This document shows, in pieces, positions 1-6,954 of a stretch of 12,540 nucleotides of DNA. The stretch's first letter is position 1; every line of letters starts with the position of its first letter. A program made the position numbers and the translations under genes. Source of the stretch: CAZTGZ01 sp044339595 (GTDB lineage Bacteria; Bacteroidota; Bacteroidia; NS11-12g; UBA9320); the NCBI GenBank assembly GCA_044339595.1, contig JBIIVF010000069.1, forward strand, positions 1 through 12,540. Reading direction: 5' to 3'. The notes beneath the pieces are model-generated. The model had not been told where the DNA came from. It saw only the letters and a list, made by a program, of their open reading frames with translations, and did no database searches.

Positions 1-157
1 TGTCGATCAGGGTGGCGTAGATGGCGTTATGCGCGCCTGGTTACTCGATCGATTTAAAAATATTACTTTAACGCCGCTAAATAAATCCCATCTAGAGAAT
101 GCGGATCTTTTATTGGGCTGTAATGCATTAAGAGGCTTATACAGGCTTGAAATGTGA
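1..157 (+). CDS. Aminotransferase class IV, C-terminal fragment
   Basis: The 5' end is cut off by the window; the open frame begins at base 2 and stops with TGA at 155-157. About 51 residues remain. They read GGVDGVMRAWLLDRF early and LENADLLLGCNALRGLYRLE at the end. This resembles the C-terminal part of fold-type IV PLP aminotransferases (branched-chain aminotransferase / aminodeoxychorismate lyase family), where a GxMR segment is followed by an 'Ad...tNa..G' motif near the cofactor phosphate site. Substrate cannot be told from this piece. The stop overlaps the pdxJ start by one base, so the two are probably co-transcribed and translationally coupled. A PLP enzyme beside a PLP-synthesis gene is a plausible but unproven functional link. 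Family assignment is by motif resemblance only. Confidence 0.6.
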   Translation, partial: VDQGGVDGVMRAWLLDRFKNITLTPLNKSHLENADLLLGCNALRGLYRLEM

Positions 158-906
158 TGACGTTAGATTCTGGAACTAAACTGAGTGTAAATGTAAACAA
201 AGTAGCTACGTTGCGGAATGCTAGAGGGCATGATATGCCGAACGTATTGCAGGTGGCTATGGATTGTGAACTTTTCGGAGCGCAAGGGATTACCGTGCAT
301 CCAAGACCGGATGAACGTCACATCAGAAAAGCGGATGTCTATGCCCTCAAAGGAAACGTACTAACTGAATTGAATATTGAAGGCTATCCTTCGGATGACT
401 TTATAAAAATGGTGTTGGATGTGAAACCGCATCAAGTTACCCTGGTTCCGGATGCACCCGATGCCATCACGTCTGACCATGGATGGGATTGTGTTAAACA
501 CCAACGAATGCTGTCAGAAGTGATTGATGTTTTTCAAAAGGCAGGAATACGGACTTCTGTTTTTTTGGATCCGGAAGATGATCAGGTCCACGCAGCGCTC
601 CAAACCGGTACCGACCGCATAGAACTTTACACAGAAAGCTTTGCATCCCATTACCATATCGATAAAAACAAGGCCATCGCTCCTTACGCAAGCGCTTCAA
701 AGGTGGCGAATGAAATAGGATTGGGTTTAAATGCCGGACATGATCTCAATCTTCAAAATCTACGATTTTTTGCTGCCGGGGTGTCCAATTTGAAAGAAGT
801 GTCCATCGGTCACGCTTTGATTTGTGATGCGTTGTATTATGGACTGCAGAACGTCATACAAATGTATTTACATCAACTCGATTTGGCTTATCGAGAGCGC
901 AATTGA
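157..906 (+). CDS. pdxJ: Pyridoxine 5'-phosphate synthase PdxJ
   Basis: Catalyses the last ring-closing step of the DXP-dependent vitamin B6 pathway, condensing 1-deoxyxylulose 5-phosphate with 3-amino-2-oxopropyl phosphate to give pyridoxine 5'-phosphate in the cytoplasm. At 249 aa it matches the family length (about 240). Visible family motifs, numbered from ATG 157, are VATLRNARG (16-24), GITVHPRPDERHI (44-56, with H48, R50 and H55), NIEGYP (73-78, E75), RIEL (E156), NAGHDLN (192-198, H195) and SIGHALI (216-222). The Asp-His near the E. coli N-terminus reads Asn-Lys here (VNVNK), which I recall as typical of Bacteroidota PdxJ. Start: ATG 157 gives a TGATG overlap with the preceding stop; GTG 154 directly before it would add one residue. 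The 3' end overlaps the converging Hpt gene by 19 bp. Confidence 0.95.
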   Translation: MTLDSGTKLSVNVNKVATLRNARGHDMPNVLQVAMDCELFGAQGITVHPRPDERHIRKADVYALKGNVLTELNIEGYPSDDFIKMVLDVKPHQVTLVPDAPDAITSDHGWDCVKHQRMLSEVIDVFQKAGIRTSVFLDPEDDQVHAALQTGTDRIELYTESFASHYHIDKNKAIAPYASASKVANEIGLGLNAGHDLNLQNLRFFAAGVSNLKEVSIGHALICDALYYGLQNVIQMYLHQLDLAYRERN

Positions 907-1232
907 ATCAATACTTGTTCAATAATTTTCGAAACTTGTTCAATCAGGGGTTTAATTTGATCCACATTCTGATCCTTTAATGCATTTTTTTCTAAATCAC
1001 GTATGGTGTCTTTAAGAGAATTAATGCCCATCATATCGATCGATGGTTTCGCTTTGTGAGCAGCAGCATGTATTCTCTGATAGTTCTGTTCTTTGAGACC
1101 GATTCCCAATTCTGAAATAATTTGAGGCATTAATTCTATGAATAGAGCCATCATCTTATCGATAAAGAGTTGATTGCCCTCCGATAAGTCATGGAGTTGA
1201 TCGAGATTATAAAGCAAATTGTTTGGCATCAT
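888..1232 (-). CDS. Stand-alone Hpt (histidine phosphotransfer) domain protein
   Basis: A 114-residue, probably all-helical soluble protein with no membrane segment. The core RIHAAAHKAKPSIDMMGI (about 53-70) matches the Hpt signature around the phospho-accepting histidine; His59 in AHKAKPS is the likely site. The Pro in place of the usual Gly after the second Lys, and the following SIDMMGI, are features I associate with Bacteroidota Hpt proteins. Such proteins pass phosphoryl groups between receiver domains of hybrid kinases and response regulators. Its start codon shares one base with the stop of the upstream sigma-54 regulator (TAATG on the minus strand), so the two are likely coupled and may be phosphorelay partners. 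Two Met codons are adjacent (1230-1232 and 1227-1229); the first gives the overlap. The partner kinase is not in the window. Confidence 0.85.
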   Translation of the reverse strand: MMPNNLLYNLDQLHDLSEGNQLFIDKMMALFIELMPQIISELGIGLKEQNYQRIHAAAHKAKPSIDMMGINSLKDTIRDLEKNALKDQNVDQIKPLIEQVSKIIEQVLIQLRSR

Positions 1233-2578
1233 TAAATCGCCTTTTCCTGTAACAATCTGTAAATAGTGGATTTGCCCAAATCAAGCTTTCTGGAAACCGT
1301 CAATACGTCGCCGTTGTACTTTTCGAGGAAATATTTGATGATTTTGAATTTATATTCTTCTAAAGACATTTCGTTTTGCAGCAAGGTGTCGATGGAACCT
1401 GTTGTGTTAAATGAAATATGATCTTCTTCAATCACATTAGAATCGGTCATAACGCATGCAAGCTCGATTACGGCCTTTAATTCGCGGATATTTCCGGGCC
1501 ATGGGTATTTGAGTATTTTATTCTGGGCCTCAGGGCTGATCACGATTTTAGGAATTTTATTTTCTCTCGAATACTCATTCACAAAGTGCTTTGCCAGCAA
1601 TAAAATATCATTGTCTCTTTCCCTCAGGGGTGGGATTTGGATCGGCAACCCTAAAAGACGGTAAAAGAGATCTTCTCTGAAACTTCCTTTTTTTACTTCA
1701 TCCGCGAGATCCATGTGCGTGGCAACCATGATGCGGCAATTCAACTTAATAACACCCGAACCACCGACCCTGGTTAACTCTCTCTCCTGTATGACGCGCA
1801 ACAATTTAGACTGCATGTTGATATCCATTTCACCAATTTCATCTAAAAAGATGGTCCCATCACCGGCTTCTTCAAATTTTCCGATCCTGCGCATGATGGC
1901 TCCAGTAAAGGCTCCTTTTTCATGTCCGAACAATTCAGATTCGATTAATTCAGATGGAATAGCTGTGATGTTAACCGCAACAAAAGGTTTGTTCTTTCGT
2001 GATGAACTGTAATGGATCGCCTTGGCCACTACTTCTTTTCCGGTTCCGGTTTCACCGGTAATTGACACCGTGATATTTGACTCAATCGCTTTTTGAATCA
2101 AAGAAATAACCCTTTTCATGGCTGAACTGTTGGCCAAAATGCTCTTAGAGAAATCATATTTTCGACTGATTTGATTTTTCAGTTCAAGGATTTCCTGTTT
2201 TAGGTCATTTTTTTCTTGAATATTTCTGACCACACTCCAGATCCGTTCTTTGGTGTTGTCATTTTTGACAATATAATCATAGGCACCATCTTTTAGCAGC
2301 GTGATTGCTGTGCCAATATCATCCTGACCTGAAATAATCACTACTGGTAAGTCTGGATTAAAATGTATGATTTTTTTAAGAACTTCCGCACCGGACAAGT
2401 CGGGCAGTTTGTAATCCAAGGTAATAAGGTCTGGCTGCTGATCGAGCGCCGCTAAGGCCTCTTTGCCGGCTTTAAACCTGCGCACAACACAATTTGGATT
2501 CAAGGCAAACTGATATTCAAGGATTTCACCATAAATTGGATCATCCTCGATGATAAATACCAAAAAGTTGATTTTCAT
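1232..2578 (-). CDS. Sigma-54-dependent response regulator (REC-AAA+-Fis, NtrC family)
   Basis: Transcription activator for sigma-54 RNA polymerase, 448 aa with the full three-domain layout. Numbered from ATG 2576-2578: an N-terminal receiver with acidic pair EDD (11-13), phospho-accepting Asp55 (LDYKLP), Ser83 (ISG) and Lys105; a coiled linker at about 120-140; an AAA+ domain with Walker A GETGTGKE (175-182), intact sigma-54-contacting GAFTGA (222-227), Walker B IFLDEIG (243-249, D246) and FREDLFYRL (300-308); and a C-terminal Fis-type helix-turn-helix (about 406-447, SRKLDLGKSTIYRLL). The frame stays open upstream to 2680, but receiver domains begin close to KINFLVFIIEDD, so the internal ATG is preferred. 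An in-frame TTG at 2600-2602 preceded by GGAGG is a weaker alternative. It is followed by the overlapping Hpt gene. Its target genes are not evident and no -24/-12 promoter was found in the window. Confidence 0.92.
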   Translation of the reverse strand: MKINFLVFIIEDDPIYGEILEYQFALNPNCVVRRFKAGKEALAALDQQPDLITLDYKLPDLSGAEVLKKIIHFNPDLPVVIISGQDDIGTAITLLKDGAYDYIVKNDNTKERIWSVVRNIQEKNDLKQEILELKNQISRKYDFSKSILANSSAMKRVISLIQKAIESNITVSITGETGTGKEVVAKAIHYSSSRKNKPFVAVNITAIPSELIESELFGHEKGAFTGAIMRRIGKFEEAGDGTIFLDEIGEMDINMQSKLLRVIQERELTRVGGSGVIKLNCRIMVATHMDLADEVKKGSFREDLFYRLLGLPIQIPPLRERDNDILLLAKHFVNEYSRENKIPKIVISPEAQNKILKYPWPGNIRELKAVIELACVMTDSNVIEEDHISFNTTGSIDTLLQNEMSLEEYKFKIIKYFLEKYNGDVLTVSRKLDLGKSTIYRLLQEKAI

Positions 2579-2704
2579 AAAAAAATAGTAGTTTAAGTGC
2601 AATTTATAAAGAGTCCTCCGTTTAGAAAAGACAATTTGACTTTTTTGCCAACTTTGACTAAAATATGATTGAAATTTCACTCTGTTCTAAAAAAGATTAT
2701 TCAA

Positions 2705-2737
2705 TTGTCAAAAAATTAATTCAGATGCTTACTTTTG
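2705..2737 (+). promoter_or_regulatory. Bacteroidota-type promoter of atpD
   Basis: A TTG at 2705-2707 lies 22 bases before TACTTTTG at 2730-2737, which fits the TAnnTTTG -7 box of the Bacteroidota primary sigma factor; the spacing falls in the usual range. Transcription would begin near 2743, leaving a leader of roughly 30 nt before the atpD ATG at 2775. No Shine-Dalgarno sequence is seen there, as is usual in this phylum. Confidence 0.6.
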
Positions 2738-2774
2738 CGGTAAATTTCAGACCACAGGTTATTAAATACAAAAA

Positions 2775-4280
2775 ATGGCAAACATTGGTAAAATTTCTCA
2801 GGTAATTGGTCCCGTTGTGGACGTGAGTTTTGAAGGCGAAGGCTTGACACTGCCTAAGATTCTTAACTCGTTGATGATTGAAAGAGAAGGCGGAGCTAAG
2901 TTAGTATTAGAAGTTCAGCAGCATTTAGGTGAAAGCATGGTAAGAACCATTGCGATGGATTCAACCGAAGGATTGGTTAGAGGCATGCCGGTAGTAGATA
3001 CCGGAGACTCTATCAGAATGCCTATTGGTGATTCAATCAAAGGCCGTTTGATGAATGTGATAGGAGATACCATTGACGGTATCGGTCCTTTGGATGCATC
3101 AAAAGGTCGCGCCATTCACCAGAAAGCGCCTAGATATGAAGATTTGAGTACTACCACTGAACCACTTTTTACCGGAATCAAAGTAATTGATTTGCTTGAG
3201 CCTTATGCAAAGGGAGGTAAAATTGGTTTGTTTGGAGGTGCAGGAGTAGGTAAAACAGTATTGATTCAGGAATTGATCAACAATATTGCCAAGGCATATG
3301 ATGGTCTTTCTGTATTTGCCGGTGTAGGTGAACGTACCCGCGAAGGAAATGACTTATTGAGAGAGATGATTGAATCAGGGATTGTGACTTACGGGGATGA
3401 ATTTATGCACAGCATGGAAGCCGGAGGTTGGGATCTTTCGAAAGTAGATCAGGAAAAACTGAAAGATTCAAAGGCAACTTTTGTTTTCGGTCAAATGAAT
3501 GAGCCTCCCGGGGCCAGAGCTCGTGTGGCTTTATCCGGATTAACTGTAGCTGAATATTTCCGTGATGGAGATGAGCAAAGCGGAGGAAGAGATATTCTTT
3601 TCTTCGTAGATAATATTTTCCGTTTTACTCAGGCAGGTTCTGAGGTATCGGCCCTTTTAGGTCGTATGCCTTCAGCCGTAGGATATCAGCCTACCCTGGC
3701 ATCTGAAATGGGTGCTATGCAGGAACGCATCACGTCTACCAACAGAGGTTCTATTACCTCGGTTCAGGCGGTTTATGTACCTGCGGATGACTTGACTGAC
3801 CCTGCTCCGGCAACAACTTTTGCCCACTTAGATGCAACTACCGTACTTTCACGTAAAATCGCTGAATTGGGTATTTATCCGGCGGTGGATCCTTTGGATT
3901 CTACTTCCAGAATTTTAACGCCCTCTATTTTGGGTGAAGCACATTACAACACGGCTCAAAGAGTAAAAATGTTGTTGCAGCGCTACAAAGAACTTCAGGA
4001 TATCATTGCTATATTAGGGATGGACGAACTTTCTGAAGACGATAAATTGGTTGTTCATAGAGCCAGAAGGGTACAGAGATTCCTATCTCAACCATTTCAC
4101 GTGGCAGAGCAATTCACCGGTATGAAAGGAGTTTTGGTAGACATCAACGACACCATCAAAGGATTCAATATGATCATGGATGGTGAAGTAGATCAATACC
4201 CGGAAGCAGCTTTTAACCTCGTAGGAAGCATCGAAGACGCCATCGAGAAAGGCGAAAAAATGTTAAAAGAAACCAGATAA
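2775..4280 (+). CDS. atpD: F1Fo ATP synthase subunit beta
   Basis: Catalytic subunit of the F1 head; ATP is made or hydrolysed at the three alpha/beta interfaces on the cytoplasmic side of the inner membrane. All expected elements are present in 501 aa: N-terminal barrel starting IGKISQVIGPVVDV; Walker A GGAGVGKT (154-161); GERTREG (185-191) with catalytic Glu186; Walker B ILFFVDN (274-280, Asp279); the ALLGRMPSAVGYQPTL loop (293-308); and MDELSEDD (416-423), the usual DELSEED lever. The protein is longer than the E. coli subunit (about 460), partly through an insertion around 212-233 (MEAGGWDLSKVDQEKLKDSK) that I recall in other Bacteroidota beta subunits. atpC follows after 6 bp. The a, b, c, alpha, gamma and delta genes are not adjacent, so the operon is split. 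Confidence 0.98.
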   Translation: MANIGKISQVIGPVVDVSFEGEGLTLPKILNSLMIEREGGAKLVLEVQQHLGESMVRTIAMDSTEGLVRGMPVVDTGDSIRMPIGDSIKGRLMNVIGDTIDGIGPLDASKGRAIHQKAPRYEDLSTTTEPLFTGIKVIDLLEPYAKGGKIGLFGGAGVGKTVLIQELINNIAKAYDGLSVFAGVGERTREGNDLLREMIESGIVTYGDEFMHSMEAGGWDLSKVDQEKLKDSKATFVFGQMNEPPGARARVALSGLTVAEYFRDGDEQSGGRDILFFVDNIFRFTQAGSEVSALLGRMPSAVGYQPTLASEMGAMQERITSTNRGSITSVQAVYVPADDLTDPAPATTFAHLDATTVLSRKIAELGIYPAVDPLDSTSRILTPSILGEAHYNTAQRVKMLLQRYKELQDIIAILGMDELSEDDKLVVHRARRVQRFLSQPFHVAEQFTGMKGVLVDINDTIKGFNMIMDGEVDQYPEAAFNLVGSIEDAIEKGEKMLKETR

Positions 4281-4286
4281 TCTGAT

Positions 4287-4517
4287 ATGCAATTAGAAAT
4301 TGTAACACCCGATAAAACGTTGTTCAGCGGAGAGGTAATCTCGGTTAAATTTCCCGGTTCCGCCGGAAGATTCGAAACCTTGAACAATCACGCACCACTA
4401 ATCAGCAGTCTCGAAGCCGGAATCATCGAAGTCAAGACAAATCAAGGGACCGAGCAATTCGAAATTCAGAATGGAATTGTGGAGGTGATACAAAATAAAA
4501 TCGTGGTATTAGCCTGA
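4287..4517 (+). CDS. atpC: F1Fo ATP synthase subunit epsilon, short form
   Basis: Central-stalk subunit linking the gamma rotor to the c-ring. The 76 residues begin QLEIVTPDKTLFSGEV and include FPGSAGRFETLNNHAPLISSLEAGII, typical of the N-terminal beta-sandwich of bacterial epsilon. The protein stops at IVEVIQNKIVVLA, so the C-terminal pair of helices found in E. coli epsilon (about 139 aa), which can inhibit ATP hydrolysis, is absent. Short forms of about 80 aa are, to my knowledge, usual in Bacteroidota, and the stop is followed at once by a terminator, so this does not look like a frameshift. The gene lies 6 bp after atpD and is surely co-transcribed with it. Confidence 0.95.
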   Translation: MQLEIVTPDKTLFSGEVISVKFPGSAGRFETLNNHAPLISSLEAGIIEVKTNQGTEQFEIQNGIVEVIQNKIVVLA

Positions 4518-4535
4518 TTTTAAAGACGCTATAAT

Positions 4536-4568
4536 AAGCCATTTGCCATTGAGTGAATGGCTTTTTTT
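4536..4568 (+). terminator. Intrinsic terminator of atpD-atpC
   Basis: AAGCCATT (4536-4543) pairs with AATGGCTT (4556-4563), and a run of seven T (4562-4568) overlaps the end of the second arm. A second 5' arm, GCCATT (4545-4550), can pair with the same 3' arm across a five-base loop GAGTG, so two alternative hairpins are possible. It lies 19 bp after the atpC stop. There is no T-run on the opposite strand, so it serves the plus-strand operon rather than the converging glucosidase gene. Confidence 0.8.
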
Positions 4569-4573
4569 ATGCT

Positions 4574-5911
4574 TTAAGTTCTTATAAAATCGCTGAACCA
4601 ATAAGCTGAATCTTTCAAAATGCGCTCTCCGCTGAGAAAATCAATGTAAATTAAACCGAATCGGGGATGGTATCCATGCGCCCATTCAAAGTTGTCTGTG
4701 GCCGACCAAACAAAATATCCCTTTACATTGGCTCCGCGTTTTTTGGCAATCATCAATTTAAACAAATGGTCTTTTAAATATTGGATCCGCTCATTGTCGC
4801 ATACTTTGCCATTCGAAGGGTGGTCATGCAGGGCCATGCCATTTTCGGTTATGTATAGCGGCGGCGCATCGGGAATACTGTTCATCGAATCAATCGCCTT
4901 GGTCATACAATCGGGATAAACTTCCCAACCTGTGGCGGTAACTTTTCCCCTTTTACTAGGATCCAAGAGGGATGCCTTCAAATACGGAATCCAAAAGTTA
5001 TGTCTCACCAAATGGCGGGTGTAAACTTGTATCCCCCAAAAATCAAATGGAAAGGAAAGGTTTATTTCGTCGCGTTGATGGATGTGTTTTTCAACACCGC
5101 GCAAAAATGGCAGTTGGTCAATGGGATAGCCCATTCCGGTGATGAGATTAGGATAAAGTTTATTGATAAATAGGTCTGCTCGTTGAGCGGCATCCATGTG
5201 TTTGGATTGACTGTTTTTCGCCCTGAAATAAGTATAGGAATGGGTGGTTCCGATGTTGGCTGTGTGATCTTCTGCTCGAGCTGCGCGTGCCCCTTCTGAT
5301 TGAGCAAGCGCTATGTGATGCATCGCAGGTAAAAAGGTCGATAAACCGCGTCTGCCAGGTGCATGAATTCCTAAGAAGTATCCTGCTCCGGCAAAAACCA
5401 TGGGTTCATTCAATATCATCCAGTTTTTAACGCGGTCACCTAGCATATTTACACAAAAAGCTACGTAATTGCAAAAGTGCTGATATGTGGCTCGATTTTT
5501 CCATCCACCTTCATCTTCAAGTGCTTGGGGTAAGTCCCAATGATAAAGGGTCACCCAAGGAGTAATTCCATTTTCAAGCAATTGGTTTACGAGTTCTTGA
5601 TAGAATAAAATTCCTTTCGCATTCGGATTCCCTTTTCCATCAGGGAAAATTCTCGGCCACGAAATGGAAAATCGAAAATTTTTAATTCCCAGATGTGCGA
5701 GCAATTGTATGTCTCTGCGGAAATGTTCAATAAAGAGGGAAGCTTTCGCAGGGGTATGTTGATCGATTATATTGCCTTTGATTCCGGCAAAAGTATCCCA
5801 GATGGACGCTCCTTTACCGTCATATTCTGAATGCCCTTCGGTTTGAGGAGCTGAACTGCTGACTCCCCAGATAAAATCAGGTCCAAAATCTGAACTTTTA
5901 ATAAACGGCAC
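4574..5911 (-). CDS. Glycoside hydrolase family 1 beta-glucosidase
   Basis: Retaining beta-glycosidase of the (beta/alpha)8 class. The 445 aa match GH1 length. The N-terminus has the family signature FGPDFIWGVSSSAPQTEG (9-26, with substrate-binding Gln23), then FRFSISWPRIFP (79-90), YHWDLPQAL (123-131), NEP (168-170; acid/base Glu169), ITENG (354-358; nucleophile Glu356) and SATDNFEWAHGY (403-414). All catalytic residues are present. There is no signal peptide, so it acts in the cytoplasm. It starts with GTG at 5909-5911, whose last base in genome order is shared with the TAG stop of the upstream glycosyltransferase (TAGTG), implying coupled translation. It probably hydrolyses a beta-glucoside or beta-galactoside; the context hints at a sugar on a lipid or secondary metabolite rather than imported cellobiose, but that is inference. 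Confidence 0.95.
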   Translation of the reverse strand: MPFIKSSDFGPDFIWGVSSSAPQTEGHSEYDGKGASIWDTFAGIKGNIIDQHTPAKASLFIEHFRRDIQLLAHLGIKNFRFSISWPRIFPDGKGNPNAKGILFYQELVNQLLENGITPWVTLYHWDLPQALEDEGGWKNRATYQHFCNYVAFCVNMLGDRVKNWMILNEPMVFAGAGYFLGIHAPGRRGLSTFLPAMHHIALAQSEGARAARAEDHTANIGTTHSYTYFRAKNSQSKHMDAAQRADLFINKLYPNLITGMGYPIDQLPFLRGVEKHIHQRDEINLSFPFDFWGIQVYTRHLVRHNFWIPYLKASLLDPSKRGKVTATGWEVYPDCMTKAIDSMNSIPDAPPLYITENGMALHDHPSNGKVCDNERIQYLKDHLFKLMIAKKRGANVKGYFVWSATDNFEWAHGYHPRFGLIYIDFLSGERILKDSAYWFSDFIRT

Positions 5912-6954
5912 TATCCGAGCGTAGTTTGAATGTTCCCTAATGGACGTGATTCGAACATGGTTTTGCGAAGCAAATAGTCGGATAAAAGCCCATCAACCCA
6001 TTTTTGAGTGTGCTCAGGATAATATACCTCTTTGGCTTTTCCGCTTTTCAACCAGTGTTCAATCTTTGGAAGTCCCAATCGCAGGGATGGAGCTGTTTCG
6101 ATATTGAATTTTTCTTGTAGAAAATGGGCATTGCAGATTTGTTCGTATTGCCCTTTCATCGGAATAACGAATAGCGGCTTACCCAAATATAACGCCTCGG
6201 ATGTCAAACCAAAACCGGCATGGGTGATGACCCCATTGGCATGACACAGTGCTTTTGAAAAGGCATCATCTCCGATGGAATAAAATCGAACATGGTCTAT
6301 AGGTTCACCGATATATGGATAGCGCGTAAACACTTTGAATTTGTGGTTTTTAAAAGAGGAGAGTGCTTGAGCAATGGATTTTGGATCTATCGCTGAAAGG
6401 TAGACCAAATAATAACCCCTTCTGCTGGGCTCCATTTGTCGGATTTCATCTCGAATTACAGGCAAGGCTGTTTTTTGGTTTAATGCTTCATAAAATATGG
6501 GATAATTTCTGACGGTCGGCGTGTAATGATTCATCACAAATTTGCTCAAGGCAAATCGACCTTCAGGTACAGGAAAATTAGGTGAATTAAGGGCATATTG
6601 GTTGCCAATCCCTATGCAATCTACTCCTTTTAAATATGCAGCCCAGGCTGAAACCGGTTCAAAATCTGTAATGACGAGATCATAATCGGTAATGGGTACT
6701 TTTCTGATTTCATTAAAAAATTTTAATGCCTTGTTCTTCCGGATGGTCGAAGTCCAATCAATGCCTCCTTTCTTTCCAAAGATAAACCCATAACCTTGAT
6801 AGGTAAATTTTACCTCGAAGGGAAGTTGAACATCTCCTTGAATTCCACTGATGAGCACATCGGTTTCCATTCTCTTTTTTAGGCATGGAAGGATTTGTTT
6901 TGCCCGGATTAAATGTCCGTTACCCGTGGCCTGAATGGCATATAGCACTTTCAT
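5911..6954 (-). CDS. GT-B glycosyltransferase, MJ1255/VC2487-type (Glyco_trans_1_3-like)
   Basis: A 347-aa cytoplasmic or membrane-associated glycosyltransferase with two Rossmann-like halves. The N-terminal half opens KVLYAIQATGNGHLIRAKQI (GNGH at 11-14), the glycine-rich acceptor-side loop seen in MurG-like and UDP-glucuronosyl-like enzymes. The C-terminal half has THAGFGLTSEALYLGKP (244-260) and FVIPMKGQYEQ (262-272), the nucleotide-sugar binding segment. This pattern fits the conserved family first noted as MJ1255/VC2487 and Pfam Glyco_trans_1_3; donor and acceptor are not established for it. There is no transmembrane helix. The start overlaps the phosphoesterase stop by 4 bp (ATGA) and the stop overlaps the GH1 start by one base, so it is the middle of a three-gene unit. 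Confidence 0.82.
   Translation of the reverse strand: MKVLYAIQATGNGHLIRAKQILPCLKKRMETDVLISGIQGDVQLPFEVKFTYQGYGFIFGKKGGIDWTSTIRKNKALKFFNEIRKVPITDYDLVITDFEPVSAWAAYLKGVDCIGIGNQYALNSPNFPVPEGRFALSKFVMNHYTPTVRNYPIFYEALNQKTALPVIRDEIRQMEPSRRGYYLVYLSAIDPKSIAQALSSFKNHKFKVFTRYPYIGEPIDHVRFYSIGDDAFSKALCHANGVITHAGFGLTSEALYLGKPLFVIPMKGQYEQICNAHFLQEKFNIETAPSLRLGLPKIEHWLKSGKAKEVYYPEHTQKWVDGLLSDYLLRKTMFESRPLGNIQTTLG

Noticed and set aside
2579..2680. 34-residue N-terminal extension of the sigma-54 regulator
   Set aside because: The frame is open, but the added residues are unlike any receiver domain start and the domain begins properly at ATG 2576-2578. An in-frame TTG preceded by GGAGG is noted, but Bacteroidota rarely use such signals.
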